From Natrialba taiwanensis DSM 12281 (GTDB lineage: Archaea > Halobacteriota > Halobacteria > Halobacteriales > Natrialbaceae): a stretch of DNA of 64,000 nucleotides. A program made the translations under genes and the position numbers. Below, in pieces: positions 17,548-26,490 of the stretch (positions are counted from its first letter, which is position 1; the number at the start of each line of letters is the position of its first letter). The stretch spans positions 111,664 through 175,663 of the forward strand of contig NZ_AOIL01000009.1 of assembly GCF_000337595.1 (NCBI RefSeq). The letters run 5' to 3'. The notes beneath the pieces are model-generated. The model was not told the DNA's origin and searched no databases. It saw nothing but the letters and a program-made list of their open reading frames with translations.

Positions 17548-17603
17548 AATATCCCCAGATTGTGGTGAAAACAAACACGTTCAGTACTACTTAGTTCCCA
17601 TAC

Positions 17604-18410
17604 GTGAGCACTTCTGATGGAATGCGATCACTACTCGAGACACCCCTCGTTCGAGACGGCAAATCGATCATTCTTGCGCACGACCACGGGTTAGAACACG
17701 GGCCGACCGCCTTCTCCGAAGTGCCGGAACGACTCGATCCGGAGACCGTCTTCGAGATGGCAACCCACGACGCCGTAACCGGATTCGCGGTGCAGAAAGG
17801 GCTCGCAGAAACATACTATCCCTCCTACGAAGACGACGTGAACCTGCTGGCGAAACTCAACGGTACCAGCAGCCTCTGGATGGGTGAACCGTACTCGCCC
17901 CAGACGTGCTCGGTCGAGTACGCGCTCGAACTCGGTGCCGACGCCGTCGGCTACACGGTATACCCCGGCACCAACCGCGAACCGGAGATGTTCGAAGAGT
18001 TCCGAACCGTACAAGAGCAGGCACGCAAGCAAGACGTTCCGGTCGCGATGTGGTCGTATCCGCGCGGGCAGGCGCTGAAAGAACACCGCAAGCCCGACGT
18101 GATCTCGTATGCGACCCGAATCGCGCTCGAACTCGGCGCGGACATTGCGAAGGTAAAGTATCCCCGCAGCGGCGACGCAATGGCCACGGCGGTGGACGCG
18201 GCGGGTGACGTAAACGTCGTGCTCAGCGGCGGCTCGAAAACCTCGGACTACGAGTTCCTCTCGCTAGTCGAGACAGCGATGAACGCCGGTGCGAGTGGGC
18301 TGGCCGTCGGTCGAAACGTGTGGCAACGCGACAATCCCGAACGAATTCTCGACGCACTCGAAGCGGTCGTTTTCGACGGTGCAACCGCAGACGAGGCGCT
18401 CCCCGAGTAA
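17604..18410 (+). CDS. fba: class I fructose-bisphosphate aldolase (DhnA/archaeal type)
   Basis: Cleaves fructose 1,6-bisphosphate to dihydroxyacetone phosphate and glyceraldehyde 3-phosphate (EC 4.1.2.13) after fructose 1-phosphate has been phosphorylated. Of 268 residues, with motifs ILAHDHGLEHGP, VQKGLAETYY, MWSYPRGQ, the Schiff-base lysine Lys185 in KVKYPRSGD, SGGSKTSDYEFL and GASGLAVGRNVWQ. A GTG at 17604 is taken as start; ATG 17622 (MRSLLETPLVRDGK) is an equally plausible start given the TATA position. It heads the fructose locus. In Haloferax volcanii, as far as I recall, the aldolase used with the fructose PTS is class II, so a class I enzyme here is a notable substitution. Confidence 0.9.
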   Translation: MSTSDGMRSLLETPLVRDGKSIILAHDHGLEHGPTAFSEVPERLDPETVFEMATHDAVTGFAVQKGLAETYYPSYEDDVNLLAKLNGTSSLWMGEPYSPQTCSVEYALELGADAVGYTVYPGTNREPEMFEEFRTVQEQARKQDVPVAMWSYPRGQALKEHRKPDVISYATRIALELGADIAKVKYPRSGDAMATAVDAAGDVNVVLSGGSKTSDYEFLSLVETAMNAGASGLAVGRNVWQRDNPERILDALEAVVFDGATADEALPE

Positions 18411-18572
18411 CGATCCTCGGGACCCGAGTCTCGACTCGGTCGGCACGCGACAGCAACGGAGTGCAGTCGACCTGCCGGCTCCGCTGATTAGTACATAAAT
18501 TTCGTGCAGAAACAATCAATACCAGATACAAATATGAATGCCACCGTGCAAGTATCCGTCGAACACACAGCT

Positions 18573-19340
18573 ATGTTACCGGCAATGCGAAAGCGCGATA
18601 TCGTCGAGGTGGTCTCCGAGCGTGGCGAGTGTTCCGTCGCCGAACTCGCCGAGGAGATGGACTGCTCGAAGGCGACGATCCGTCGGGATCTCAGCGATCT
18701 CGAGGAACGACAGTTGATCGAGCGGTCACACGGCGGTGCCGTCCCGGCGACGACCGTCGGAAGCGAACAGACCTACGGCCAAAAGGAGGTACAAAACCTC
18801 AACAGCAAGATGGTCATCGCCGAGCGAGCGGTCGAGGAAATCGCCGAGAATCAAGTCGTCTTCTTCGACTCGGGCTCGACGACGATGCAAGTCGCCAAGA
18901 ACGTCCCGACTGACCGATCGTTCCTGTCAGTGACGAACTCGCCGGTAGTAGCGATAGAACTCGGAGAGAAAGACAACGATGTGAAACTGACCGGCGGCAC
19001 GCTTCGCCACGAGACGCGAGCGCTCACCGGGCCAAGCGCAGAGCGGTTCATGGAGCGAACGAACTTCGACTTGCTGTTTCTCGGGACGAACGCAATTGAT
19101 CCGTCAGAAGGGCTCATGACGCCGAACGAAGACGAGGCCCGCCTGAAATCGCTCATGATCGAAAACGCAGCGCGCGTCGTCCTCGTTTCCGATGGTACCA
19201 AGCTAGACAAGCAGAGCTTCGTCAAATTCGCGTCTGTTGAAGACGTAGACGTGTTCATCACCGACGTAACGCTCTCTGAGCGTCAGCGCGAGCCGTTTGA
19301 CGCCGCCGGCGTCGAACTCACCGAGGGGGTCGGCCAGTGA
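18573..19340 (+). CDS. glpR: DeoR-family transcriptional regulator GlpR
   Basis: Repressor-type regulator of fructose (and glucose/glycerol) genes in haloarchaea. The N-terminal DeoR HTH is at residues about 5-57 (CSVAELAEEMDCSKATIRRDL, then IERSHGGAV); the sugar-phosphate-sensing DeoR C-terminal domain follows, with DSGSTTMQVAK, TGGTLRHETRALTGP and VSDGTKLDKQSF. ATG 18573 (MLPAMRKRDIVEVV) matches known GlpR N-termini; an in-frame ATG at 18534 would add 13 residues. A TATA-like ACATAAATT lies at 18493-18501. It overlaps pfkB by 4 bp, so the two are translated together, as in the glpR-pfkB pair of Haloferax. Confidence 0.9.
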   Translation: MLPAMRKRDIVEVVSERGECSVAELAEEMDCSKATIRRDLSDLEERQLIERSHGGAVPATTVGSEQTYGQKEVQNLNSKMVIAERAVEEIAENQVVFFDSGSTTMQVAKNVPTDRSFLSVTNSPVVAIELGEKDNDVKLTGGTLRHETRALTGPSAERFMERTNFDLLFLGTNAIDPSEGLMTPNEDEARLKSLMIENAARVVLVSDGTKLDKQSFVKFASVEDVDVFITDVTLSERQREPFDAAGVELTEGVGQ

Positions 19341-20260
19341 TCGTCACCGTCACGCTCAACCCCGCAGTCGACCACACGCTCGCGATTCCCGACCTTCCCG
19401 AGGACGGCGAAATCGCACGCACCGACGACGCGCGCGTCGACCCCGGCGGAAAGGGCATCAACGTCTCGAAGTACCTCGTCGAACTCGGCACCGAAACGAC
19501 CGCAACCGGAATCACCGGTGACTTTCTCGGCCAGTTCGTTCGAGACAGTCTGACTGAAAAAGGGATCGATAACGACTTCGTCGACATCGAGGGTCGGACG
19601 CGGCTCAATACCACGATTTTGACCGCGGATTCGGAGTACAAGATCAATCACGACGGACCCGCGGTCAACGGCCACGCGATCGAAACGCTCCTCGAAACTA
19701 TCGAGCGCAACGACCCGGACACCGTCGTCGTCGGCGGCAGTCTCCCGCCCGGACTTGGTCCCGACGCTATCGACCGAATCGCTCGGGCGGGCGACTGGCA
19801 AACGGCGGTCGACGTCGGTGGAGATGTACTCCGCGACTTGGACGCCTCCTATACGCTCTGTAAACCGAACCGAGAAGAACTCGCAGTAGCGACGGACCGC
19901 CCGATCGACTCGCTCGAGGACTGTTACGACGCAGTCGAACGGCTGCAAACGATGGGCTACGACCGCGTTGTTGCATCGCTTGGAGCCGACGGTGCAATCA
20001 TGGCAACACCGGACGGTCTGTTGCATGCAGCGGCGCTGGAGACGACTGTCGTCGACACGGTTGGAGCTGGCGACTCGTTGCTCGCAGGGGTACTGGCCGC
20101 GCTCGAACGCGGTGCAACGGACGAAGAAGCGCTTCGGTCGGGCGTCGCGGTTGCCGCACAGGTGGTCTCGGTACCGGGGACGACCGTCCCACCGCTCGAC
20201 GACGTACCAACGCGACTCGAATCTGTACCAGTCTCATCGCCGGAGCCCTTCTCACGGTGA
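19337..20260 (+). CDS. pfkB: 1-phosphofructokinase (PfkB family)
   Basis: Phosphorylates fructose 1-phosphate, made by the PTS, to fructose 1,6-bisphosphate (EC 2.7.1.56). The 307-residue ribokinase-fold protein starts at GTG 19337 inside the glpR stop. Visible motifs: NPAVDHTL at the start, GGKGINVSKYL near residue 35, GGSLPPG, CKPNREEL, and the ATP/anion-hole and catalytic-base motif DTVGAGDSLLAG near residue 240. The genes fba, glpR and pfkB stand directly before the PTS operon on the same strand, which makes the 1-phosphate specificity likely. Confidence 0.93.
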   Translation: MIVTVTLNPAVDHTLAIPDLPEDGEIARTDDARVDPGGKGINVSKYLVELGTETTATGITGDFLGQFVRDSLTEKGIDNDFVDIEGRTRLNTTILTADSEYKINHDGPAVNGHAIETLLETIERNDPDTVVVGGSLPPGLGPDAIDRIARAGDWQTAVDVGGDVLRDLDASYTLCKPNREELAVATDRPIDSLEDCYDAVERLQTMGYDRVVASLGADGAIMATPDGLLHAAALETTVVDTVGAGDSLLAGVLAALERGATDEEALRSGVAVAAQVVSVPGTTVPPLDDVPTRLESVPVSSPEPFSR

Positions 20261-20458
20261 CTACATCTGACTATTTGGAATCCATTCACCGTCATGTGTT
20301 CATTCCTGAACGGTCGCTGTCCGATACAGAAGACGGGGATCAATTGTGTCTCAAATCAGCAACAGCTAGCGAACTTGAATCGGTTTGCGAGTTCTATCTG
20401 CGTGATTAGATTTTTATTTCGAAAATTATAGACAGTAACAATCATACTCGAAAATTCT

Positions 20459-20470
20459 TTTGAATAATAG
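20459..20470 (+). promoter_or_regulatory. TATA box of the fructose PTS operon
   Basis: TTTGAATAATAG is centred about 28 bp before the ptfC start at 20492. The upstream 200 bp are AT-rich, unlike the flanking genes, and give this operon a promoter separate from glpR-pfkB. Confidence 0.5.
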
Positions 20471-20491
20471 GTAGGAACTTCAGAGCGAAGC

Positions 20492-21670
20492 ATGGCATTG
20501 ACAGACAGTGCGGAGAACGCGCTCCGGTCGCACGTTACGTCCGTAAAGGAGGACGTGATGACCGGCGTGTCGTTCATGATTCCGTTCGTCACGATCGGGG
20601 GGATCTTCCTTGCAGTGGCGTACATGGTCGCCGAGCTCCCGTTTACAGCCGGTAACACCGAGAACGTGTTCGAAGCGACCGGGACGCTCGCCTGGTACCT
20701 GGCCGAGATCGGTAACCTGGGACTGACGATTATGATCCCCGTTCTGGGGGCGTACATCAGCTACGGTATCGCGGACAAACCCGGATTGGCTCCGGGGTTC
20801 ATCCTCTCGTGGACGATCCAGCAAGAGCGGATCATCGAAGCTGCGGGGACGATCGTCGGGTTCCAAGCCGACGGTGCCGTTGCCGGGTTCCTCGGCGCGC
20901 TCGTGGCCGGTCTGCTCGCCGGCTACGTCGCTCGGTGGATGAAGGGATGGGCTGTTCCATCCTTCATCAAGCCGATGATGCCGGTGTTGATTATCCCCGT
21001 CTTCACGACGGCGCTGCTGACCCCGCTCGTGATCGTCGGGCTCGGCGTTCCGATCGCCATCGTCGACGACGCGCTGACGACGTTCCTCCAGAACATGGAG
21101 GGCGCAAACGCCCTGCTCCTGGGCGCGATCCTCGGCGCGATGATGGCCCTCGACGTGGGCGGCCCAGTCAACAAGGTTGCGTACGTCTTCGCGGTCGCGC
21201 TCGTCGGCGACCAGATCCACGGACCGATGGCCGCGGTAATGATCGCGGGCATGACGCCGCCGCTCGGATTGGCGCTCTCGAACTTCATCGCTCCCCAGAA
21301 ATACTCCGCCGAAATGTACGAGAACGCCAAGGCCGCGATCCCGCTCGGGCTGGCGTTCGTCACCGAGGGAGCAATCCCCTACGCGGCGGCCGATCCGCTT
21401 CGGGTTATTCCGAGCGCCGTGATCGGGAGTTCGACGGCCGCGGCGACGGCGATGTGGCTCGGCGTGACGATGCCGGCCCCGCACGGCGGTGTCTTCGTGA
21501 TCATCCTCTCGAATAGCGCGCTCGCGTTCCTCGGCTGTATCGCGCTCGGAACCGCGGTGACCGCGGCCGTTGCGACGGCGATCAAACCCGACTTCGAACA
21601 GACGGTCGCCGATGTCGAAACGAATACCGGGGGAACGAGTTCACAGCCAGCGGCACAAACTAACGATTAA
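20492..21670 (+). CDS. ptfC: fructose PTS permease, EIIC component
   Basis: Membrane channel subunit of the phosphoenolpyruvate-dependent fructose phosphotransferase system. Of 392 residues with about 9-10 hydrophobic segments; the fructose EIIC sequence ADKPGLAPGF occurs near residue 98, followed by a VGFQADGAVAGFLGALVAGLLAGY-like stretch (around 128-150) and MALDVGGPVNKVAY. The C-terminal tail is cytosolic and polar. It stands alone as EIIC; the B and A domains are separate genes in the same operon. Gene order ptfC-ptfA-ptsH-ptsI-ptfB is the mirror of what is known in Haloferax volcanii. Confidence 0.95.
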   Translation: MALTDSAENALRSHVTSVKEDVMTGVSFMIPFVTIGGIFLAVAYMVAELPFTAGNTENVFEATGTLAWYLAEIGNLGLTIMIPVLGAYISYGIADKPGLAPGFILSWTIQQERIIEAAGTIVGFQADGAVAGFLGALVAGLLAGYVARWMKGWAVPSFIKPMMPVLIIPVFTTALLTPLVIVGLGVPIAIVDDALTTFLQNMEGANALLLGAILGAMMALDVGGPVNKVAYVFAVALVGDQIHGPMAAVMIAGMTPPLGLALSNFIAPQKYSAEMYENAKAAIPLGLAFVTEGAIPYAAADPLRVIPSAVIGSSTAAATAMWLGVTMPAPHGGVFVIILSNSALAFLGCIALGTAVTAAVATAIKPDFEQTVADVETNTGGTSSQPAAQTND

Positions 21671-21714
21671 GACAAGCTTGTTACCGACCGCTCTATACTC
21701 ACGGATTACAACCG

Positions 21715-22191
21715 ATGACTGACACACTCACTCAAAATCGAATCGAGACGCTCGCGCCGACCGAACACATCTCACTCGAACCGCCGACCACCGACAAGCG
21801 GGGCTACATCGAATTCCTCCTGGATCTGCTCGTCGACGCAGGGCGTGTCGACGACCGTGAAACCGCGCTGCAGGCATTGCTCGCACGGGAGGAGGAGACG
21901 ACGACCGGTGTCGGCATGGGTATCGGGATTCCCCACGCCCAGACCGACGCGGTAACCGAACCGTCGGTGGCGTTTACCCGCTCGGACGACGGCGTCGACT
22001 TCGGGGCGATGGACGACGAGCCCGCACGGCTCCTCTTTATGATTCTCGTCCCCGAGTCAGGAGCCGACGACCACCTCGCGATCCTGAGTACGCTGTCGCG
22101 TGCGCTCATGCACGACGAGGTCCGCGAGGAGCTGTACGATGCGGAAACGCCCGCCGACGTTCAGACAGTTCTCAAGGAGGCGGTAGCATGA
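21715..22191 (+). CDS. ptfA: fructose PTS EIIA component
   Basis: Cytosolic phosphocarrier that accepts phosphate from HPr and passes it to EIIB. Of 158 residues; the phospho-histidine is His74 in GVGMGIGIPHAQTDAV, a typical EIIA-fructose/mannitol site, followed by ARLLFMILVPES and HLAILSTLSRAL. It lies 44 bp after ptfC and overlaps ptsH by 4 bp (ATGA), indicating coupled translation. Confidence 0.95.
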   Translation: MTDTLTQNRIETLAPTEHISLEPPTTDKRGYIEFLLDLLVDAGRVDDRETALQALLAREEETTTGVGMGIGIPHAQTDAVTEPSVAFTRSDDGVDFGAMDDEPARLLFMILVPESGADDHLAILSTLSRALMHDEVREELYDAETPADVQTVLKEAVA

Positions 22192-22541
22192 GTTCCGAAC
22201 TCGAACGGGTCGTTACAGTCGTTCCCGAAGCGGGCCTGCACGCTCGTCCCGCCGCCGCGTTCGTCGAAACGGTCAATGACTCGGACTCCGATATCCAGAT
22301 CGCGCACGCGACCGACGACGATGACGATACCGACCTCACGCCCGCAGCCAGCATGATCGCCGTCACGAGCCTCGGCGTCGAACACGGCGAAGAGATCCGG
22401 ATCGTTGCCGACGGCCCGAATGCGGAGGCGACGCTCGACGAACTCGAACGCGTGCTTACGACTCCCGAAGACGAACTCGACGGAGAGAACGCAACAGCCA
22501 CAGACACAGACGCAGACGCGACCACAGACACGAATGCCTGA
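22188..22541 (+). CDS. ptsH: phosphocarrier protein HPr
   Basis: Relays phosphate from EI to EIIA. The HPr fold covers about residues 1-92, with the active-site His18 in PEAGLHARPAA and the helix-2 region SMIAVTSLGVEHGEEI. There is no regulatory serine-kinase consensus that I can confirm. The protein is longer than usual (117 residues) because of a C-terminal tail of about 25 residues rich in Thr/Asp/Ala. The start overlaps ptfA by 4 bp and the end overlaps ptsI by 8 bp. Confidence 0.94.
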   Translation: MSSELERVVTVVPEAGLHARPAAAFVETVNDSDSDIQIAHATDDDDDTDLTPAASMIAVTSLGVEHGEEIRIVADGPNAEATLDELERVLTTPEDELDGENATATDTDADATTDTNA

Positions 22542-24231
22542 GCAGATGTCCCGCCGAACACTCACCGGAACCGGTGCGACGCCACGCGCTGCCGTCGGCA
22601 CGGTCGTCTGGTACGATCGAGACAGCGACCTCGGAGACCCCGACGAGACGAGCGTCGATCCGCCAACTGAACTCGAACGATTCGAAGACGCGCGCGAAGC
22701 CGCCCGCGCGGAACTCGAAGCCGAGCGCGAGCGCACCGCCGAGCGGGTCGGCGAACAGGAGGCCGGCGTGTTCGACGCGCACCTGCAGTTCCTCGACGAC
22801 CCGCAGATCGAATCCGGCGTCACAAGTGCCGTCGAGAACGACCTGCCAGCCGAACACGCCGTCAAACGAGCCTTTGCGGACCCGATCGAGCAGTTCCAGG
22901 AGATGGACGGTCGGATGGCCGAGCGGGCCGACGACCTCCGCGACGTTCGCGACCGCCTGATTCGGCTGCTCACCGGCAGCGAACGGGTCGATCTCGGCGA
23001 CCTCCCGAACGGAGCCGTCGTCCTCGCCGAGCGACTGACTCCCAGCGATACGGCACAACTCGATCCGGACCGGGTTGCCGGGTTCGCGACCGTTACCGGC
23101 GGCCGAACCTCCCACGCGGCGATCTTCGCTCGATCACTGGCACTCCCGGCCGTCGTCGGCATCGGCGACGAACTACGCGAGGTCGAGGAAGACGCGACCG
23201 TCGTCGTCGACGGAGAGACCGGCGAACTCTGTCTCGATCCGACCGACGAGCGCCGCGAAGAGGCGGCCACCGCCAGCGAGGTCGACGTTCGAACCGACCC
23301 CGTGAGCACGGTCGACGGAACGACCGTCGAGGTGGCCGCAAACGTCGGCCAACCCGCCGAACTCGACGGCGTCCGAGCACAGGGCGCGGACGGAATCGGC
23401 CTCTACCGCACGGAGTTTCTGTTTCTCGACCGCCAGTCACCACCCGACGAGGACGAACAGTACGACGCGTACACGACCGCGCTCGATACGTTCCCGGATG
23501 GACGCGTAATCGTCCGCACGCTCGACATCGGCGGCGACAAGCCGATCCCCTACCTCAACCTTCCCGACGAGGAGAATCCGTTCCTCGGCGAACGCGGGAT
23601 CCGTCGCTCGCTCGACTCCGACACCGAACTCTTCGAAACCCAACTGCGCGCGCTGCTCCGCGCAGCCGCCGATGGCGACGGAGAACTCGCCATCATGTTC
23701 CCGCTCGTCACGACAGTCGATGAACTCGACGCCGCACTCGAAACCGTCGACGCAGTTGCAACGCAACTGGACGCGGAAAACGTCACCCACGCTGTCCCCG
23801 AACTCGGCGTGATGATCGAAACCCCGAGCGCCGTGTTCGCCGCGCCCGAACTCGCCGAGCGGGTCGACTTCCTCAGCGTCGGTACGAACGATCTCACCCA
23901 GTACACGATGGCCGCCGCACGCGGCAACGAAAACGTCGAAGCGCTCAGAGATCCGACACAGCCGGCCGTTCTTCGTGCCATCGCACGAACCGTCGAGGCA
24001 GCCCACGAAAACGATGCGTGGGTCGGCATGTGCGGCGAAATGGCCGGCGACCCCGACCTAACCGAACTCCTCGTCGGACTCGGATTCGATGAACTGAGCA
24101 TGAGCGCCGTCACCATTCCGGACGTGAAAGCAGCCGTCCAGTCGGTCCACACCGACGAGGCGTCCGCGCACGCAACACACGCACTCGACGCAGCCACCAG
24201 AGAGCAGATACGTACACAGCTCGACGAGTAA
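22534..24231 (+). CDS. ptsI: PTS enzyme I (phosphoenolpyruvate-protein phosphotransferase)
   Basis: Autophosphorylates with phosphoenolpyruvate and phosphorylates HPr (EC 2.7.3.9). With start 22534 (MPEQMSRRTLTG) it has 565 residues, standard for EI. The phospho-histidine is His194 in TGGRTSHAAIFAR; the C-terminal PEP-binding barrel has GIGLYRTEFLFL, RTLDIGGDKPIPYL, FLSVGTNDLTQYT and the active-site Cys in GMCGEMAGD. An alternative start is ATG 22546. The 8-bp overlap with ptsH shows tight operon organisation. Confidence 0.95.
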   Translation: MPEQMSRRTLTGTGATPRAAVGTVVWYDRDSDLGDPDETSVDPPTELERFEDAREAARAELEAERERTAERVGEQEAGVFDAHLQFLDDPQIESGVTSAVENDLPAEHAVKRAFADPIEQFQEMDGRMAERADDLRDVRDRLIRLLTGSERVDLGDLPNGAVVLAERLTPSDTAQLDPDRVAGFATVTGGRTSHAAIFARSLALPAVVGIGDELREVEEDATVVVDGETGELCLDPTDERREEAATASEVDVRTDPVSTVDGTTVEVAANVGQPAELDGVRAQGADGIGLYRTEFLFLDRQSPPDEDEQYDAYTTALDTFPDGRVIVRTLDIGGDKPIPYLNLPDEENPFLGERGIRRSLDSDTELFETQLRALLRAAADGDGELAIMFPLVTTVDELDAALETVDAVATQLDAENVTHAVPELGVMIETPSAVFAAPELAERVDFLSVGTNDLTQYTMAAARGNENVEALRDPTQPAVLRAIARTVEAAHENDAWVGMCGEMAGDPDLTELLVGLGFDELSMSAVTIPDVKAAVQSVHTDEASAHATHALDAATREQIRTQLDE

Positions 24232-24265
24232 CTCGCCTACTGCAACCACACAACACCACACAGCC

Positions 24266-24733
24266 ATGAAACTCATCGCAGTCACGTCATGTCCAACCGG
24301 TATCGCACACAGCCAGATGGCAGCGGAAAATCTCGAGACAACCGCCGAAGACCGCGGCCACGACATCAAAGTCGAGGTCCAGGGCGCAATGGGTGCCGAA
24401 AACGAACTGACCGAGACCGACATCCAGACCGCTGACGCAGCGATCATCGCCGCAGATACGGCGGTCAGCCAGGACCGCTTTACGGACATCGTGCTGATCA
24501 AAAGCACCGTCAAAGAAGCCGTCAACGACGCCGGCGGACTCATCGATCAAGCGGTGCACCAAGCCGAAGCCGGCGAAACAGGCGTTACCGCCGTCGGGTC
24601 CGAGGGCGGAGCGACCGCCGAATCCGAACCCGAACAGGAAAGCGCTACCTCGGCAACCGCCGAATCCACGGAACAGCTCGGCGGCGACCCCTCCAAAGGC
24701 CTCTTCGCCCGCCTCAAGCGGTTATTCTCCTGA
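24266..24733 (+). CDS. ptfB: fructose PTS EIIB component with extended C-terminus
   Basis: Transfers phosphate from EIIA to the incoming fructose. The EIIB-fructose domain covers residues 1 to about 100, with phospho-cysteine Cys9 in TSCPTGIAHSQMA. Beyond it is an unusual tail of about 55 residues: an Ala/Glu/Ser/Thr-rich linker and a final basic-hydrophobic stretch GLFARLKRLFS, which could form an amphipathic helix. I infer that the tail tethers free-standing EIIB to the membrane near EIIC. It closes the PTS gene block, 34 bp after ptsI. Confidence 0.93.
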   Translation: MKLIAVTSCPTGIAHSQMAAENLETTAEDRGHDIKVEVQGAMGAENELTETDIQTADAAIIAADTAVSQDRFTDIVLIKSTVKEAVNDAGGLIDQAVHQAEAGETGVTAVGSEGGATAESEPEQESATSATAESTEQLGGDPSKGLFARLKRLFS

Positions 24734-24809
24734 TGGGACGGGCTCGACTCGATCCGACGAGGAGCACGGACACCACACCCACACCTCCCGCGAACACCCG
24801 ACGAAACCG

Positions 24810-25679
24810 ATGACACTAACCGACGTACGCACACTCCTCGATGAACTCGCGGCGATCACGCCCGCCGTCAGGACAGAGTTACGATCGGCCGCCAATCAGG
24901 GAAAAACGGCGACAGAGAACTCGAGCGGCGACGACCAATCAGTCGCGGATCTGGCCATCAACCGCCTGTTTCGCGAGCAACTGAGCCCGCTCAACGCCGT
25001 CGGTGCGTTCGCCAGCGAAGAGTGTGAGAGCGTCGAAGAAACCGGCGAAGGATACAGTGTCGCCATCGATCCGCTCGACGGATCGTCGAATCTGCAGTCG
25101 AACAATACCGTCGGAACGGTCATCGGCGTATACGACGCACCGCTTCCGGCCAGCGGACGGAATCTGATCGCCAGCGTCGTCCTCCTGTACGGGCCGATAA
25201 CGACGATGACGGCCGCCGTCGACGGAACTGTAACGCGGTATACGATCGACTGCGGCGATATCGTCGATTCCAGTTCGGTGACTATTCCCGATGCGAAGCA
25301 GGTGTGTGGATTCGCCGGAACGACGAGCGAGTGGTCGGCACCGGTCCGGTCGTTCTGGCGGGAGCTAACCGACGGGTGCAAACTGCGGTACACCGGTGCG
25401 ATGGTCGGCGATATCGCGCACCTCCTCGTCGACGGCGGGCTGCTCGGATATCCCGAACGAACGTCCAGTCCGGGCGGGGACCTTCGGCTCCAGTACGAGG
25501 TGAATCCGATCGCCCACCACGTCGAAACCGCCGGCGGACGGTCGTCGACCGGTCGCGGGTCACCGCTCGATATCCAACCCGACGGATTGCATCAGCACGT
25601 TCCGGCGTACTTCGGGACACCAGCCGCGATAGACGCGTTGGAGGCACATATCGAGAGTGCCAATCAAACAGAAAAATAA
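24810..25679 (+). CDS. fbp: class I-type fructose-1,6-bisphosphatase
   Basis: Hydrolyses fructose 1,6-bisphosphate to fructose 6-phosphate (EC 3.1.3.11). The 289-residue protein has the Li+-sensitive phosphatase metal motifs: Glu70/Glu71 in ASEECE, DPLDGSSN at residues 87-94, and a GDIAHLL region near 205. The following YPERTSSPGGDLRLQYEVNP has the substrate-Tyr and C-terminal FBPase pattern (described by its position, about 217-235). Placed 76 bp after ptfB, it would let carbon from fructose flow to hexose 6-phosphate, because the PTS/PfkB route produces the bisphosphate directly. Confidence 0.9.
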   Translation: MTLTDVRTLLDELAAITPAVRTELRSAANQGKTATENSSGDDQSVADLAINRLFREQLSPLNAVGAFASEECESVEETGEGYSVAIDPLDGSSNLQSNNTVGTVIGVYDAPLPASGRNLIASVVLLYGPITTMTAAVDGTVTRYTIDCGDIVDSSSVTIPDAKQVCGFAGTTSEWSAPVRSFWRELTDGCKLRYTGAMVGDIAHLLVDGGLLGYPERTSSPGGDLRLQYEVNPIAHHVETAGGRSSTGRGSPLDIQPDGLHQHVPAYFGTPAAIDALEAHIESANQTEK

Positions 25680-25855
25680 GATACCGCCGCGAGCGTAGAC
25701 GAACACATCCGCCGACCGTAACTTACTGAAGGAGCGGGTGGTGGAACAATATTTCACGTGCTGTTTCGGTCGCCGTTTTATGAAAAAAGAAAGACGCAAC
25801 TGATGACCTGTCAAACTACCCCTAGATTTATGCCTTATGGAAATGACCATCGGAT

Positions 25856-26305
25856 ATGGAAGGAAAATTCTACGAAGATTTTGTCGTCGGCGATACGCAA
25901 GAGTTTGGTAACTATACCGTCGAAAAAGAGGAGATTATCGAATATGGAGAGAAATACGACCCCCAACCGTTTCATACGGACGAGGATGCCGCCGAAGAGT
26001 CAGCCTTCGGCGGACTAATCGCAAGTGGACTCCTCACGGTGGGAATCGGGCAGCGAATGCTCGTCAAGAATTTCATTCAGGGAACTCGTGCGAAAGGGTC
26101 GCCCGGTATCGATAACTTGCGGTGGCGACAACCCGTTAGGCCCGGGGATACGCTTTCGATGAAGACGGAGATAGTTGAGAAGGAAATCTGGGACGATGGC
26201 TTCGGCGTTGTCAGCGTTGGTATCGAGATACACAACCAACAGGATGAGATAGTCGCGTCGCTAATCGGATTGGTTAGATACGAAAGAAGGGTAGAACGAG
26301 AGTGA
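25856..26305 (+). CDS. MaoC-like hotdog-fold dehydratase
   Basis: A 149-residue single-hotdog protein related to (R)-enoyl-CoA hydratases. The hydratase-type motif YDPQPFHTDEDAAEESAFGG (residues about 35-54) supplies the Asp/His catalytic pair, and ASGLLT follows. Its acyl-CoA substrate is unknown. The gene is clearly AT-richer than the neighbours and uses AT-ending codons, as does the next gene, which suggests recent acquisition. It stands alone between fbp and the hydrolase gene, with the AT-rich stretch TTATGAAAAAAG upstream at about 25779. Confidence 0.82.
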   Translation: MEGKFYEDFVVGDTQEFGNYTVEKEEIIEYGEKYDPQPFHTDEDAAEESAFGGLIASGLLTVGIGQRMLVKNFIQGTRAKGSPGIDNLRWRQPVRPGDTLSMKTEIVEKEIWDDGFGVVSVGIEIHNQQDEIVASLIGLVRYERRVERE

Positions 26306-26490
26306 GAGGGCACTTTCCTTTCGAAAACGGATAAGGAAACGAAAAATATAGTGCAATACACTCAGCATTAGGCTGTGAAATTAGCTATTGGGGAAAATTC
26401 AGCGATGGACCCACCATATATTTATCCATCTATTTAATATGTTTGGGTGGATTGATATATAGTATACTGTTGACTCTGGATACGATACAT

